Below the pieces are notes generated by a model. That model worked only from the letters and a program-made list of their open reading frames with translations. It did no database searches and was not told the DNA's origin. Positions 6,380-13,047 of a stretch of 13,047 bases of DNA are shown here, piece after piece. Position numbers and translations under genes: made by a program. This DNA comes from Lachnospiraceae bacterium (GTDB lineage: Bacteria > Bacillota_A > Clostridia > Lachnospirales > Lachnospiraceae), in the NCBI GenBank assembly GCA_004556565.1, contig SFGN01000071.1:1-13047 (forward strand), in the 5' to 3' direction. How positions within the stretch are numbered: position 1 is the stretch's first letter; every line of letters starts with the position of its first letter.

Positions 6380-7318
6380 CTACACATCAATTCTCTTATC
6401 AAGCTTCTTATACAGCAGATCCACAATTACATTTATCACAAGAATTACCACGGCGATCAGGACAATGATCGCCTCCACAACCGGATAGTCCCTCTTTGAA
6501 ATTGATGAAATCAGTGTCCTTCCAAGTCCCGGTATCCCGAATACCTGCTCGATGACAATACTGTTCGCTATAATATCCGCAACCGCCATCCCCAGAAATG
6601 TAATGACCGGCAGGATTCCGTTTCTTATCACATGCTTAAAAAGTACCTGCCACGGGCTGTTTCCCCTGCTTTTTGCCGTCCGCACATAGTCCTGCCTCAT
6701 CTCGGCTATCAGGGAGCTGCGAAACATTTTTGCCGTCATCGCCGCCTTCGGCAGTGCGATTGCCAGAGACGGCAGCACCAGATACCCCAGAAATCCCGGT
6801 ATACTTTCTGTATAAGAAATGTAGCCTCCGGGCGTAAACATTTTAAACACCAGACCGAATAGCACCGTGAAAATAATCCCGATAAAAAACGGCGGTACTG
6901 ACATCACGATCTGGTTCAATATCAGAAACAGTCTGTCAAGCCATCCGTTCTCATACCGCACACTCAGCACACTGACCGGCACTGCAAGCAAAAGTATAAA
7001 ACAAAACGCCATAACCGTCATTGTAACCGTAATTGGAATTTTGCTTCCTATCATATCCCTCACAGGTATCTGGTAAAAATAAGATATCCCCATGTCCCCT
7101 GTGACAAAATCCTTTACCCACTGTCCATACCTCTGCGGCAGGGGACGGTTCAGCCCCATCTCTTCCCGCAAAGCCTGGACTCTGCTTTCCGTCGCCTCCG
7201 TGCCAAGAATCGTTCTTGCCGGGTCGCCCGGAATAATCTCAAATGCAAGGAAAGCAAGAATGCTGACAATTAATAATGCGATTATAAGACCTGTTATTTT
7301 TTTTATAACGTATTTCAT
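6380..7318 (-). CDS. ABC importer permease, OppB/DppB/NikB type
   Basis: This is a 312-residue membrane subunit that pairs with the OppC-like permease. It begins with a membrane segment ending in FEIIPGDPA and continues with the LREEMGLNRPLPQRYGQWV motif of DppB-type permeases. The MSVPPFFIGII segment, the coupling loop EMRQDYVRTAKSRGNSPWQVLFKHVIRNGILPVI and the end segment VIEQVFGIPGLGRTLI are all in place. AAGGAGG lies 9 bases before the ATG. The gene follows the binding-protein gene after a 98-base gap that carries a repeat of that gene's 3' end. Confidence 0.95.
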   Translation of the reverse strand: MKYVIKKITGLIIALLIVSILAFLAFEIIPGDPARTILGTEATESRVQALREEMGLNRPLPQRYGQWVKDFVTGDMGISYFYQIPVRDMIGSKIPITVTMTVMAFCFILLLAVPVSVLSVRYENGWLDRLFLILNQIVMSVPPFFIGIIFTVLFGLVFKMFTPGGYISYTESIPGFLGYLVLPSLAIALPKAAMTAKMFRSSLIAEMRQDYVRTAKSRGNSPWQVLFKHVIRNGILPVITFLGMAVADIIANSIVIEQVFGIPGLGRTLISSISKRDYPVVEAIIVLIAVVILVINVIVDLLYKKLDKRIDV

Positions 7319-7341
7319 CCCTGCTTTCCTCCTTTTTTAAT

Positions 7342-7367
7342 CCAGATTGTTACTCTGCCATGTAAAT
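7342..7367 (-). repeat. Partial copy of the 3' end of the binding-protein gene
   Basis: This segment matches 7408-7434, which spans the stop codon of the binding-protein gene. Aligned with one gap, 23 of 27 columns agree, and the core of 18 bases (7350-7367 against 7417-7434) differs at one site. In the same frame it would end in TIYMAE and a stop, while the gene itself ends in TIYMVE and a stop. It looks like the tail of a lost tandem paralogue or a small local duplication. Confidence 0.55.
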
Positions 7368-7416
7368 AGTCAAACACTTCCTGCGGCTCTCTTTTCCGCT
7401 TAAGGTTCAAGACTGT

Positions 7417-8961
7417 TTACTCTACCATGTAAATTGTTGACATATCCTGTACATAGAGCGGATAGAATTCATATCCGTCAAAATTGTCACTGATTGCGAC
7501 AAGGTTTGCCAGATCCTGAATATATACATTTGCCGCACGTTCCGACAGAATACCTTCCAGCTCTTTGTAAAGCTTAACCTGTTCTTCTTCATCTGTTTCT
7601 GCAATTGCTTTCTGGAATAATGCATCGTATTCTTCATCATTAAAGTTAATAAAGTTTCCGCTTGCATCGGATGTAAAACGTTCCAGCATTGCACGTGCAG
7701 ACAGGTTGGATGCGTCCACACCGACCACTGTCGACTGGAATTCACGGTTTGCATAGACATCCTCAAGCCATGCCTCCCATTCAACCGGTTCAATCGTTGC
7801 ATTTACGCCGATATTCTTGAGCTGTTCAATGATAACCTGTGCCGTATCCATATGCGGCTGGTCTGCCGAGCAGACAGTGATCTCCAGATTGAAGCCATCC
7901 TCATATCCTGCTTCTTTGAGAAGCTCTTTTGCCTTTTCATAATCCTGCTCATAATACTTCGTCCAGGTTTCGTCATAATATTTCTTAAGTCCCGGATACA
8001 TGCTTGTTCCGATGCGGACTCCTTTTCCGTCAGAAATCATATCGATAATTTCATCCGGATCGATCGCATAGCAAAGTGCCTGTCTGACCTTTTCATTGTT
8101 CAGCGGCTCTACATCGTTATTAAGATACAGGGCCTGAACAAGGTTCATTGTTCCCTCTTCAATGTGGAAACCTTCCCCGAGCTCGGCAGCCTGGCTGGTC
8201 GTCAGCCTCATAACCAGATCGACAGAACCACCTTTAAGGTTCGTGACTACCATATCCGCATCCGCGATAATCCTGAACTCCACCTTATCGAGATGTGCCT
8301 TTTCTCCCCAGTAATCCTCAAATTTTTCAATGACAACATTTTCCTGCGGGCTGCGTGACACATATTTGAACGGGCCTGTTCCGATCGGGGCCGTCTCCGT
8401 ATCCGCGTAATCCTTCGGAATGATTGCTGTCGTCATATAGGCAAGAAACTCTGTGTTCGGCTCTGTCAGACGAATCTCCACTGTCTTCTCGTCCAGAATA
8501 TTAACACTCTCAATAATAGAATACGCTGATACCAACGGTCCCCCGTTAGAAGTATCAGCGCAGCGATCAATTGAATATTTTACATCTTCTGCCGTAACAG
8601 CATTACCGTTATGGAATTTCACGCCTTCGCGGAGAGTAAATGTATATACCTTCGCATCATCGGAAATTTCATAATCTTCTGCAATAGCGTTGACCAGATT
8701 TCCATCACTGTCCGGTTTCACCAGACCTTCGAAAATGTTAAATAAAACCTCTTTTGTTCCTGCCGATACTGCTTTGTGTGGGTCAAGACTGTCCAAATCC
8801 TGGGAAATACCAACTCTGATAGTCCCTCCTTCGACCGGGGTTTTTGAAAGCTCATTATCCGTCGCAGACTCCTGCTCCTGCTTATCACCTGAACAGCCTG
8901 TCAGTGCAATAGCGGTTACCATTGTAAGCACCAAAAGAATACTCATCAGTTTTCTTCTCAT
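7417..8961 (-). CDS. ABC importer substrate-binding lipoprotein (SBP_bac_5, peptide/nickel type)
   Basis: This is a 514-residue extracellular solute-binding protein. It starts MRRKLMS, then a hydrophobic signal segment, then a lipobox LTGC with the lipidated Cys at 23, so the mature protein is membrane-anchored. Family hallmarks: GGTIRVGISQDLDSLDPHKA, IFEGLVKPDSDGNLV, the FTLREGVKFHNGNAVTAEDV segment, IGTGPFKYV, and VRQALCYAIDPDEI. Length is normal for this group. The start is set at the ATG at 8961 because AAGGAG stands 6 bases upstream; a longer reading would need the TTG at 8979, which overlaps that ribosome site. The gene heads the five-gene transporter operon and has its own promoter candidate. 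Peptides are the usual ligands, but nickel, haem and other small molecules are also bound by this family, so the ligand is open. Confidence 0.95.
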   Translation of the reverse strand: MRRKLMSILLVLTMVTAIALTGCSGDKQEQESATDNELSKTPVEGGTIRVGISQDLDSLDPHKAVSAGTKEVLFNIFEGLVKPDSDGNLVNAIAEDYEISDDAKVYTFTLREGVKFHNGNAVTAEDVKYSIDRCADTSNGGPLVSAYSIIESVNILDEKTVEIRLTEPNTEFLAYMTTAIIPKDYADTETAPIGTGPFKYVSRSPQENVVIEKFEDYWGEKAHLDKVEFRIIADADMVVTNLKGGSVDLVMRLTTSQAAELGEGFHIEEGTMNLVQALYLNNDVEPLNNEKVRQALCYAIDPDEIIDMISDGKGVRIGTSMYPGLKKYYDETWTKYYEQDYEKAKELLKEAGYEDGFNLEITVCSADQPHMDTAQVIIEQLKNIGVNATIEPVEWEAWLEDVYANREFQSTVVGVDASNLSARAMLERFTSDASGNFINFNDEEYDALFQKAIAETDEEEQVKLYKELEGILSERAANVYIQDLANLVAISDNFDGYEFYPLYVQDMSTIYMVE

Positions 8962-9008
8962 GTTTGTCTCCTTCTTCAAATAACCTTCATTATTAATTTG
9001 TCAAAGTC

Positions 9009-9037
9009 ATTGTAATGGAAAACTTTTCATTTTACAA
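9009..9037 (-). promoter_or_regulatory. SigA-type promoter for the ABC transporter operon
   Basis: Read on the minus strand, TTGTAA (9032-9037) and TACAAT (9009-9014) are separated by exactly 17 bases. Both are close to the TTGACA and TATAAT consensus. The start point would fall near 9002, about 40 bases before the lipoprotein ATG. A TTGACA also occurs just downstream, but only a poor -10 (TATTTG) follows it, so the site given here is preferred. Confidence 0.6.
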
Positions 9038-9065
9038 GTAATGTTTTTTATTTTATACACAACCG

Positions 9066-9101
9066 AACGGAAATCCGGCCGCTTTTCTCCGGCACTCCGT
9101 T
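9066..9101. other. Interrupted hairpin after tex
   Basis: AACGGA (9066-9071) pairs with TCCGTT (9096-9101) and CCGG (9075-9078) with CCGG (9089-9092), with a 3-by-3 internal loop and a 10-base loop. It begins about 15 bases beyond the tex stop. The A/T run lies on the wrong side for a minus-strand terminator (a T-run comes before the hairpin in the tex transcript, not after). It may weakly end or stabilise the tex message. Confidence 0.3.
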
Positions 9102-9116
9102 GAAAAAATCACAGAA

Positions 9117-11273
9117 TCAGTTCTGTATTCCCCTCATCGTAAGCTGGATTCTTTTCTTTTTCAAATCCACGCTCATAACCTTTACGTCAACAATATCCCC
9201 TACGCTGACCGCCTCCAGCGGATGCTTGATAAAACGGTCCGTAATCTGGGAAATGTGTACCAGACCGTCCTGATGGACTCCGATATCGACAAAAGCCCCG
9301 AAGTCAATGACATTTCTCACTGTTCCTTTCAGGATCATACCCTCTTTCAGGTCTTTCATCTCAAGTACGTCTGTTCTGAGAATCGGCTTCGGCATTTCTT
9401 CACGCGGGTCGCGCGCCGGCTTTTCCAGTTCTTTCACAATATCACGCAGCGTGATTTCTCCGATTCCAAGCTCCTGCGCCAACGCCGGATAATCCTTGAT
9501 CGTCCGTGACAGCCCGCTTAATCCTCCGCCGGCCACATCTGCCGGTGTGAATCCCTGTTTTTCCAGAAGCTTTTCTGCAGCCTCATAAGATTCCGGATGA
9601 ACGGCTGTGGCATCAAGCGGGTTTTTTCCGCCCTGGATTCTCAGGAAACCTGCACACTGTTCAAATGCCTTCGGTCCAAGCTTTGCAACCTTCAGAAGTT
9701 CTTTTCTGTTTTCAAAGCGTCCGTTTTCTTCCCGGTATACCACAATATTTTTCGCTATTGTGCTGCTGATGCCGGAAATATAAGAAAGAAGCGGTGCTGA
9801 AGCCGTATTCAGGTCCACTCCGACTTTATTTACACAGTCCTCCACTACGCCATTGAGTGATTCTCCCAGTTTCTTCTGGTTCATGTCATGCTGATACTGT
9901 CCTACGCCGATGGATTTCGGGTCAATCTTTACAAGCTCGGCAAGCGGATCCTGCAGACGCCTTGCGATGGATGCGGCACTGCGCTGCCCCACGTCAAATT
10001 TCGGGAATTCTTCGGTAGCCAGCTTACTTGCCGAATACACAGAAGCTCCGGCTTCATTTACAATCACATACTGCACCTTCTGAGGAATTTCTTTTAAAAG
10101 CTCTACAATAAACTGCTCGGACTCCCGTGACGCTGTTCCGTTCCCCAGCGAGATCAGAGAAATATCATACTTCGGTATAATTTTCTTCAACAAATCTTTA
10201 GAAGCCTGTATTTTTGCCGGTGTGGTCGGTGCTGTCGGATAAATCACGGTAGTTCCGAGAACCTTTCCCGTGGCATCCACAACGGCCAGCTTACAGCCTG
10301 TACGAAACGCCGGATCCCATCCGAGGACCACATGTCCTGTGATTGGCGGCTGCATCAAAAGCTGATGCAGGTTCTTCCCGAACACCTCGATTGCCCCATC
10401 CTCTGCCTTTTCCGTCAAAGTATTGCGGACTTCTCTCTCAATTGCCGGCGCAATGAGCCTCTTATAGCTGTCCTCGACCACTTCTTTTAAGACCGGTGTT
10501 GTGAATGGATTTTCCTTATGGATAACCTGTTTTTCCAGATAACGAAGAATCTCATCTTCCGGTGCCTCAACCTTCACAGTCAGAAATTTTTCTTTTTCTC
10601 CCCGGTTCAGGGCAAGAACACGGTGTCCCGCCAGTTTTGACACCGGTTCTTCAAATTCATAATACATTTCATATACAGACTCCGCTTCCGGGTCTTTTGC
10701 CGCCGCAATTACTTTTCCTTTCTGCATCGTGGCCTTCCGGATCCAGCTTCGGTAATCTGCCTCATCCGAAACAGCTTCCGCAAGGATATCCTTAGCCCCG
10801 GCAAGTGCGTCCGCTGCATTCTTAACATCTTTTTCCTCAGACACAAATGCTTCTGCTGCTTTTTCAAGCGGCTCTTTTGTCTGCTGAAGCATGATCAGTG
10901 ATGCCAGCGGCTCCAGCCCCTTCTCTTTTGCAATTGTTGCACGGGTACGTCGTTTCGGGCGGTACGGGCGGTACAAATCTTCTACGACCACCAAAGTCTC
11001 TGCCGCAAGTATCTGATTTTTCAAATCCTCTGTAAGCTTTCCCTGTTCCTCAATACTAGACAGCACCTGTGTCTTTTTCTCCTCCAGATTCCTCAGATAA
11101 ACTAAACGCTCGTACAGCTTTCTGAGCTGCTCATCGTTTAACGAGCCTGTCGCTTCCTTCCTGTACCTGGAAATAAATGGTATCGTATTTCCCTCATCAA
11201 TCAATGCGACGGCGGCGTCCACCTGCCAACGCTTCACCTGCAGTTCATCTGTAAGTTTCTGATTCACATCCAT
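9117..11273 (-). CDS. tex: Tex family RNA-binding transcription accessory protein
   Basis: This is a 718-residue Tex protein (compare YdcI of Bacillus), a nucleic-acid-binding factor linked to transcription. Domains in order: helical N-terminal Tex region (about 1-190) with IPFISRYRKEATGSL (31-45) and EDLYRPYRPKRRTRA (98-112); a YqgF/RNase H-like domain starting at GHVVLGWDPAFRTGCKLAV (313-331); helix-hairpin-helix repeats (about 485-560) with VDLNTASAPLLSYISGI and KLGPKAFEQCAGFLRI; and a C-terminal S1 RNA-binding domain (about 643-715) with GTVRNVIDFGAFVDIGVHQD and GLVHISQ. Length and order are those of complete family members. The ribosome site is modest (GAGG 11 bases before the ATG). It follows the DMT transporter gene by 89 bases on the same strand with no clear terminator between. 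Confidence 0.97.
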   Translation of the reverse strand: MDVNQKLTDELQVKRWQVDAAVALIDEGNTIPFISRYRKEATGSLNDEQLRKLYERLVYLRNLEEKKTQVLSSIEEQGKLTEDLKNQILAAETLVVVEDLYRPYRPKRRTRATIAKEKGLEPLASLIMLQQTKEPLEKAAEAFVSEEKDVKNAADALAGAKDILAEAVSDEADYRSWIRKATMQKGKVIAAAKDPEAESVYEMYYEFEEPVSKLAGHRVLALNRGEKEKFLTVKVEAPEDEILRYLEKQVIHKENPFTTPVLKEVVEDSYKRLIAPAIEREVRNTLTEKAEDGAIEVFGKNLHQLLMQPPITGHVVLGWDPAFRTGCKLAVVDATGKVLGTTVIYPTAPTTPAKIQASKDLLKKIIPKYDISLISLGNGTASRESEQFIVELLKEIPQKVQYVIVNEAGASVYSASKLATEEFPKFDVGQRSAASIARRLQDPLAELVKIDPKSIGVGQYQHDMNQKKLGESLNGVVEDCVNKVGVDLNTASAPLLSYISGISSTIAKNIVVYREENGRFENRKELLKVAKLGPKAFEQCAGFLRIQGGKNPLDATAVHPESYEAAEKLLEKQGFTPADVAGGGLSGLSRTIKDYPALAQELGIGEITLRDIVKELEKPARDPREEMPKPILRTDVLEMKDLKEGMILKGTVRNVIDFGAFVDIGVHQDGLVHISQITDRFIKHPLEAVSVGDIVDVKVMSVDLKKKRIQLTMRGIQN

Positions 11274-11362
11274 AACTTTGTAATCCTCTCCTATATATCT
11301 GCTTTCTTTTTTTCTATTATTCTGCTATTCTAACTTTTCTTATCTGTCTGCTTTCTGCTGCT

Positions 11363-12256
11363 TCACTGCCTTTGTCTTCCCATATTTATCTGAATATTAA
11401 GAAGAAGAATCGCAAGGAAAATCAATCCTATTCCAGCCCCGTTCTGAGTATTCAGCTTTTCTTTAAAAATCATAATTCCGGCAATCGCGGCAACCAGCGG
11501 TTCGGCAAATGCAAGTACGGATGCTTTTCCTGCTTCCATCTGCTTTAAGCCCGCTGTATAAAAAATGAACGGTAATAGAGTGGAAATCAAACCAAGGGCC
11601 AGTCCATTTCCAAGGACATATAAATCCTCTGTCAAAACCTGCATAATTACCCCTACTCCCGACATCGGAAGCATCACGGCAGACGCCACTAAAAATGTAT
11701 AAAACGTCACTGTGAACGGCTGGTATTTCTTCAAAGCCAGTGTTCCAAATATACTATACAATGCATATCCGAAGCCCGAACCGATTCCGGTCATCAACGC
11801 AAACAAACTCATCCTGCCTCCTGAAAATCCACTTACCAGGGCACATCCGGCAAATGCCAATATCAGTGCAATTGTTTTCTGCGCTGTGATCTTTTCCCTG
11901 AAAAATATTGCAGACATCAAAAGGACAAAACATGGCGCGGTATACAACAAAATTGATGCTGCTGCAAGAGCCGCCCTCTCAATCGTAAGGAAATAACAAA
12001 TATTAAAAAAAACAATACTCAGAAGTCCCGTCCCCAAAAACATCCACAAATCCTTCAGTTGTATTCTGAGCAGACTTCTGTCCTTCACAAACAGAATCAC
12101 TGCCATTCCCACGGCAACAATTACACTTCTTACACAGGTGATCTGAACTGCGCTCAGTCCCGCCGCCGAAAGCGGTCTGGAAAACATGCCGATAATTCCC
12201 CAACCGAATCCTGCAATAAGAATCTTAAACACAGCGGACATATCTCCTTTTTTCAT
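11363..12256 (-). CDS. DMT-superfamily (EamA) membrane transporter
   Basis: This is a 297-residue protein with about ten hydrophobic segments arranged as two EamA repeats. The first repeat runs from FKILIAGFGWGIIGMFSRP to ALILAFAGCALVSGF and contains the ILLYTAPCFVLLMSAIFFREKIT motif. The second runs from MSLFALMTGIGSGFGYALYS to GLIFLAILLLNIQ and contains ASVLAFAEPLVAAIAGIMIFKEKL. Such proteins export or exchange small metabolites; the substrate is unknown. The start at 12256 is preferred: TAGGAG stands 8 bases before this ATG. An upstream extension would need a TTG at 12277, and the next ATG at 12241 has too close a ribosome site. It is divergent from the RluA-like gene across a ~320-base control region. 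Confidence 0.92.
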   Translation of the reverse strand: MKKGDMSAVFKILIAGFGWGIIGMFSRPLSAAGLSAVQITCVRSVIVAVGMAVILFVKDRSLLRIQLKDLWMFLGTGLLSIVFFNICYFLTIERAALAAASILLYTAPCFVLLMSAIFFREKITAQKTIALILAFAGCALVSGFSGGRMSLFALMTGIGSGFGYALYSIFGTLALKKYQPFTVTFYTFLVASAVMLPMSGVGVIMQVLTEDLYVLGNGLALGLISTLLPFIFYTAGLKQMEAGKASVLAFAEPLVAAIAGIMIFKEKLNTQNGAGIGLIFLAILLLNIQINMGRQRQ

Positions 12257-12340
12257 CTGCAACACTCCTACGTACAACCGACATTCCGTCTCTGATTCAT
12301 GTACTCCGGTTTTCTCCTCTCCTGAAAACGATACCTGATA

Positions 12341-12369
12341 AGCATATACTCTTTTCTATTTTTCCGCAA
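12341..12369 (-). promoter_or_regulatory. Promoter candidate for the DMT transporter gene
   Basis: On the minus strand TTGCGG (12364-12369) and TATGCT (12341-12346) are separated by 17 bases. The -10 is fair and the -35 keeps the TTG core only. The start point would be near 12334, giving a leader of about 78 bases. Confidence 0.45.
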
Positions 12370-12439
12370 GAAAAACTTTAGAAAAGCGGAACAGAAAAAA
12401 GAGAAAGAAGGCAAACATGCATTCTGTTTAAGACAGGCT

Positions 12440-12455
12440 TTTAAATATATTTAAA
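12440..12455. promoter_or_regulatory. 16-base perfect AT palindrome, possible operator
   Basis: TTTAAATATATTTAAA reads the same on both strands. It sits between the two divergent promoter candidates, where an operator would be expected. All bases are A or T, so chance occurrence is not negligible. Confidence 0.3.
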
Positions 12456-12494
12456 CACTTTGCTGTTTTCGCTGACTTTTTCTCACTGATGCAC

Positions 12495-12523
12495 TGTCTA
12501 TTTTTCGCCTCTCGTGTTATGAT
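12495..12523 (+). promoter_or_regulatory. Extended -10 promoter candidate for the RluA-like gene
   Basis: TGTTATGAT (12515-12523) gives an extended -10 (TGn before TATGAT). The -35 region 17 bases upstream (TGTCTA, 12495-12500) is poor, which extended -10 promoters tolerate. The start point would be near 12530, about 50 bases before the ATG. Confidence 0.45.
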
Positions 12524-12578
12524 AAACAACAAACACTGTGACTTTATGACTCAGACATCAACATTTCGGAGGTATTTA

Positions 12579-12968
12579 ATGGAACGCATACTAACCTACA
12601 CTATTTCTGATTCTGAACACCATCTTCGAGTAGAGCAGTTTCTGCGCCGAAAAAGATATTCCCGCCAGAATCTGACGGAACTTAAAAAGATGTACAACAG
12701 CGTTCTTCTAAATGGAATCTGGGTGCATATGAATGATATTTTATCAGTCGGAGACACTCTCACCGTTCATATTCAGGAAAATACCTCCTCCGAACATATT
12801 CCGCCAACAGAACTTCCGCTTGACATTTGCTATGAAGATGAAGATATCATTGTCGTTAACAAACCGGCCGGCATGCCCATTCATCCCTCCCTGAATCATT
12901 ATTATATTTCACTGGCAAATGCTCTTGCATGGTATTATAAGCAACAAAATAAGGCTCTTCATGGGTAA
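12579..12968 (+). pseudogene. RluA-family rRNA/tRNA pseudouridine synthase, interrupted by insertion element
   Basis: The start ATG at 12579 has CGGAGG with 6 bases spacing. The product is 129 residues. It has an S4-like RNA-binding N-terminus (about 13-66: RVEQFLRRKRYSRQNLTELKK, then VLLNGIWVHMNDILSVGDTLTVHI) and the start of the catalytic domain, YEDEDIIVVNKPAGMPIHPS (85-104), which is the family's first motif. Complete members have about 300 residues and carry the catalytic Asp in a later RLDxxTSG motif, which is missing here. Native sequence seems to end at KQQNK (about residue 125), and the last four residues and the stop come from the inserted GGCTCTTC sequence. The fragment could still be translated but should be inactive as a synthase. 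The remainder of the gene may lie beyond the element, outside the window. Confidence 0.85.
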
Positions 12969-13047
12969 TAGTGGGTGAAAAACACCCACAACCCCAGCGT
13001 TTATGCTGATTATGCGGTTTTAGGTTTCCGGTTAGGAAGTGGAATCC
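12953..13047 (+). mobile_element. Terminal end of an ISL3-family-like insertion sequence (partial)
   Basis: The sequence beginning GGCTCTTCATGGG at 12953 matches the typical GGCTCTT start of ISL3-family terminal inverted repeats, and it falls exactly where the RluA-like reading frame stops resembling its family. A 7-bp hairpin follows (GTGGGTG 12971-12977, CACCCAC 12983-12989). No transposase start is visible in the 95 bases present, so the gene should lie further right. ISL3 elements make 8-base target duplications; CAAAATAA (12945-12952) is the predicted target copy. The family call rests on the terminus only. Confidence 0.6.

Larger units (their letters stand above)
12257..12578. other. 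Divergent intergenic control region
   Basis: This 322-base region separates the leftward transporter gene from the rightward RluA-like gene. It is AT-rich and contains no credible gene. It holds a promoter candidate for each direction, a 6-base inverted repeat TTCCGC (12362-12367) / GCGGAA (12386-12391) that overlaps the leftward -35, and a 16-base palindrome (12440-12455). The rightward ribosome site CGGAGG lies just before 12579. Confidence 0.6.

Noticed and set aside
5785..6468. 227-codon plus-strand frame opposite the permease genes
   Set aside because: It is rich in His, Cys and Pro as expected for the antisense of membrane-protein codons; no recognisable domain.
8962..8979. TTG start giving a longer binding protein
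   Set aside because: The TTG codon lies directly against the AAGGAG that serves the ATG at 8961, and the signal peptide is complete from that ATG.
9066..9101. Hairpin after tex as a rho-independent terminator
   Set aside because: The stem is interrupted and no T-tract follows it in the tex direction; kept only as a generic hairpin.

Overview
The window looks like a chromosomal segment of a Gram-positive, moderate-GC Firmicute, most likely a gut clostridium of the Lachnospiraceae type. The signs are strong AGGAGG-type ribosome binding sites on almost every gene, a lipoprotein-type substrate-binding protein, Tex, and tightly packed same-strand operons. The family assignment is inference from gene content and style; no rRNA or other marker is present. 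No rRNA, tRNA or CRISPR array was seen.

Layout: eleven genes lie on the minus strand, so transcription runs right to left. From the right they are a DMT/EamA-family transporter (11363-12256), the RNA-binding protein Tex (9117-11273), and a complete five-gene peptide/nickel-type ABC importer (lipoprotein 7417-8961, permeases 6380-7318 and 5518-6330, ATPases 4694-5518 and 3985-4641). After these come truA (3241-3978), an exonuclease III gene (2338-3090), a COG0523/CobW-type metallochaperone GTPase with a long His-rich tandem-repeat segment (1099-2325), and a second CobW-like protein fused to a YcgQ/DUF1980-like C-terminal domain (92-1039). From the ABC lipoprotein promoter (9009-9037) to the left edge no convincing rho-independent terminator is visible on the minus strand. 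Several junctions overlap or are only a few bases apart, so import, tRNA modification, DNA repair and metal-handling genes may share read-through transcripts.

On the plus strand at the right end there is one gene start, an RluA-family pseudouridine synthase (from 12579). It breaks off after about 125 codons, before its catalytic motif, at GGCTCTTC, which matches the terminus of ISL3-family insertion sequences. The remaining 95 bases look like the outer end of such an element, whose transposase would lie beyond the window.

Non-coding structure includes: a divergent control region of about 320 bases (12257-12578) with promoter candidates in both directions and a 16-base perfect palindrome; a 150-base leader before the exonuclease gene that can form three consecutive hairpins; a 19-base palindrome over the stop codon of the His-rich GTPase gene; a direct repeat of the 3' end of the lipoprotein gene 67 bases further along; and a strong hairpin at the left edge just beyond the last gene.

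I do not see a clearly new defence or mobile system. The most unusual items are the paired GTPases (one His-repeat rich, one fused to a YcgQ-like domain), the insertion-broken RluA gene, and the repeated 3' end of the lipoprotein gene.
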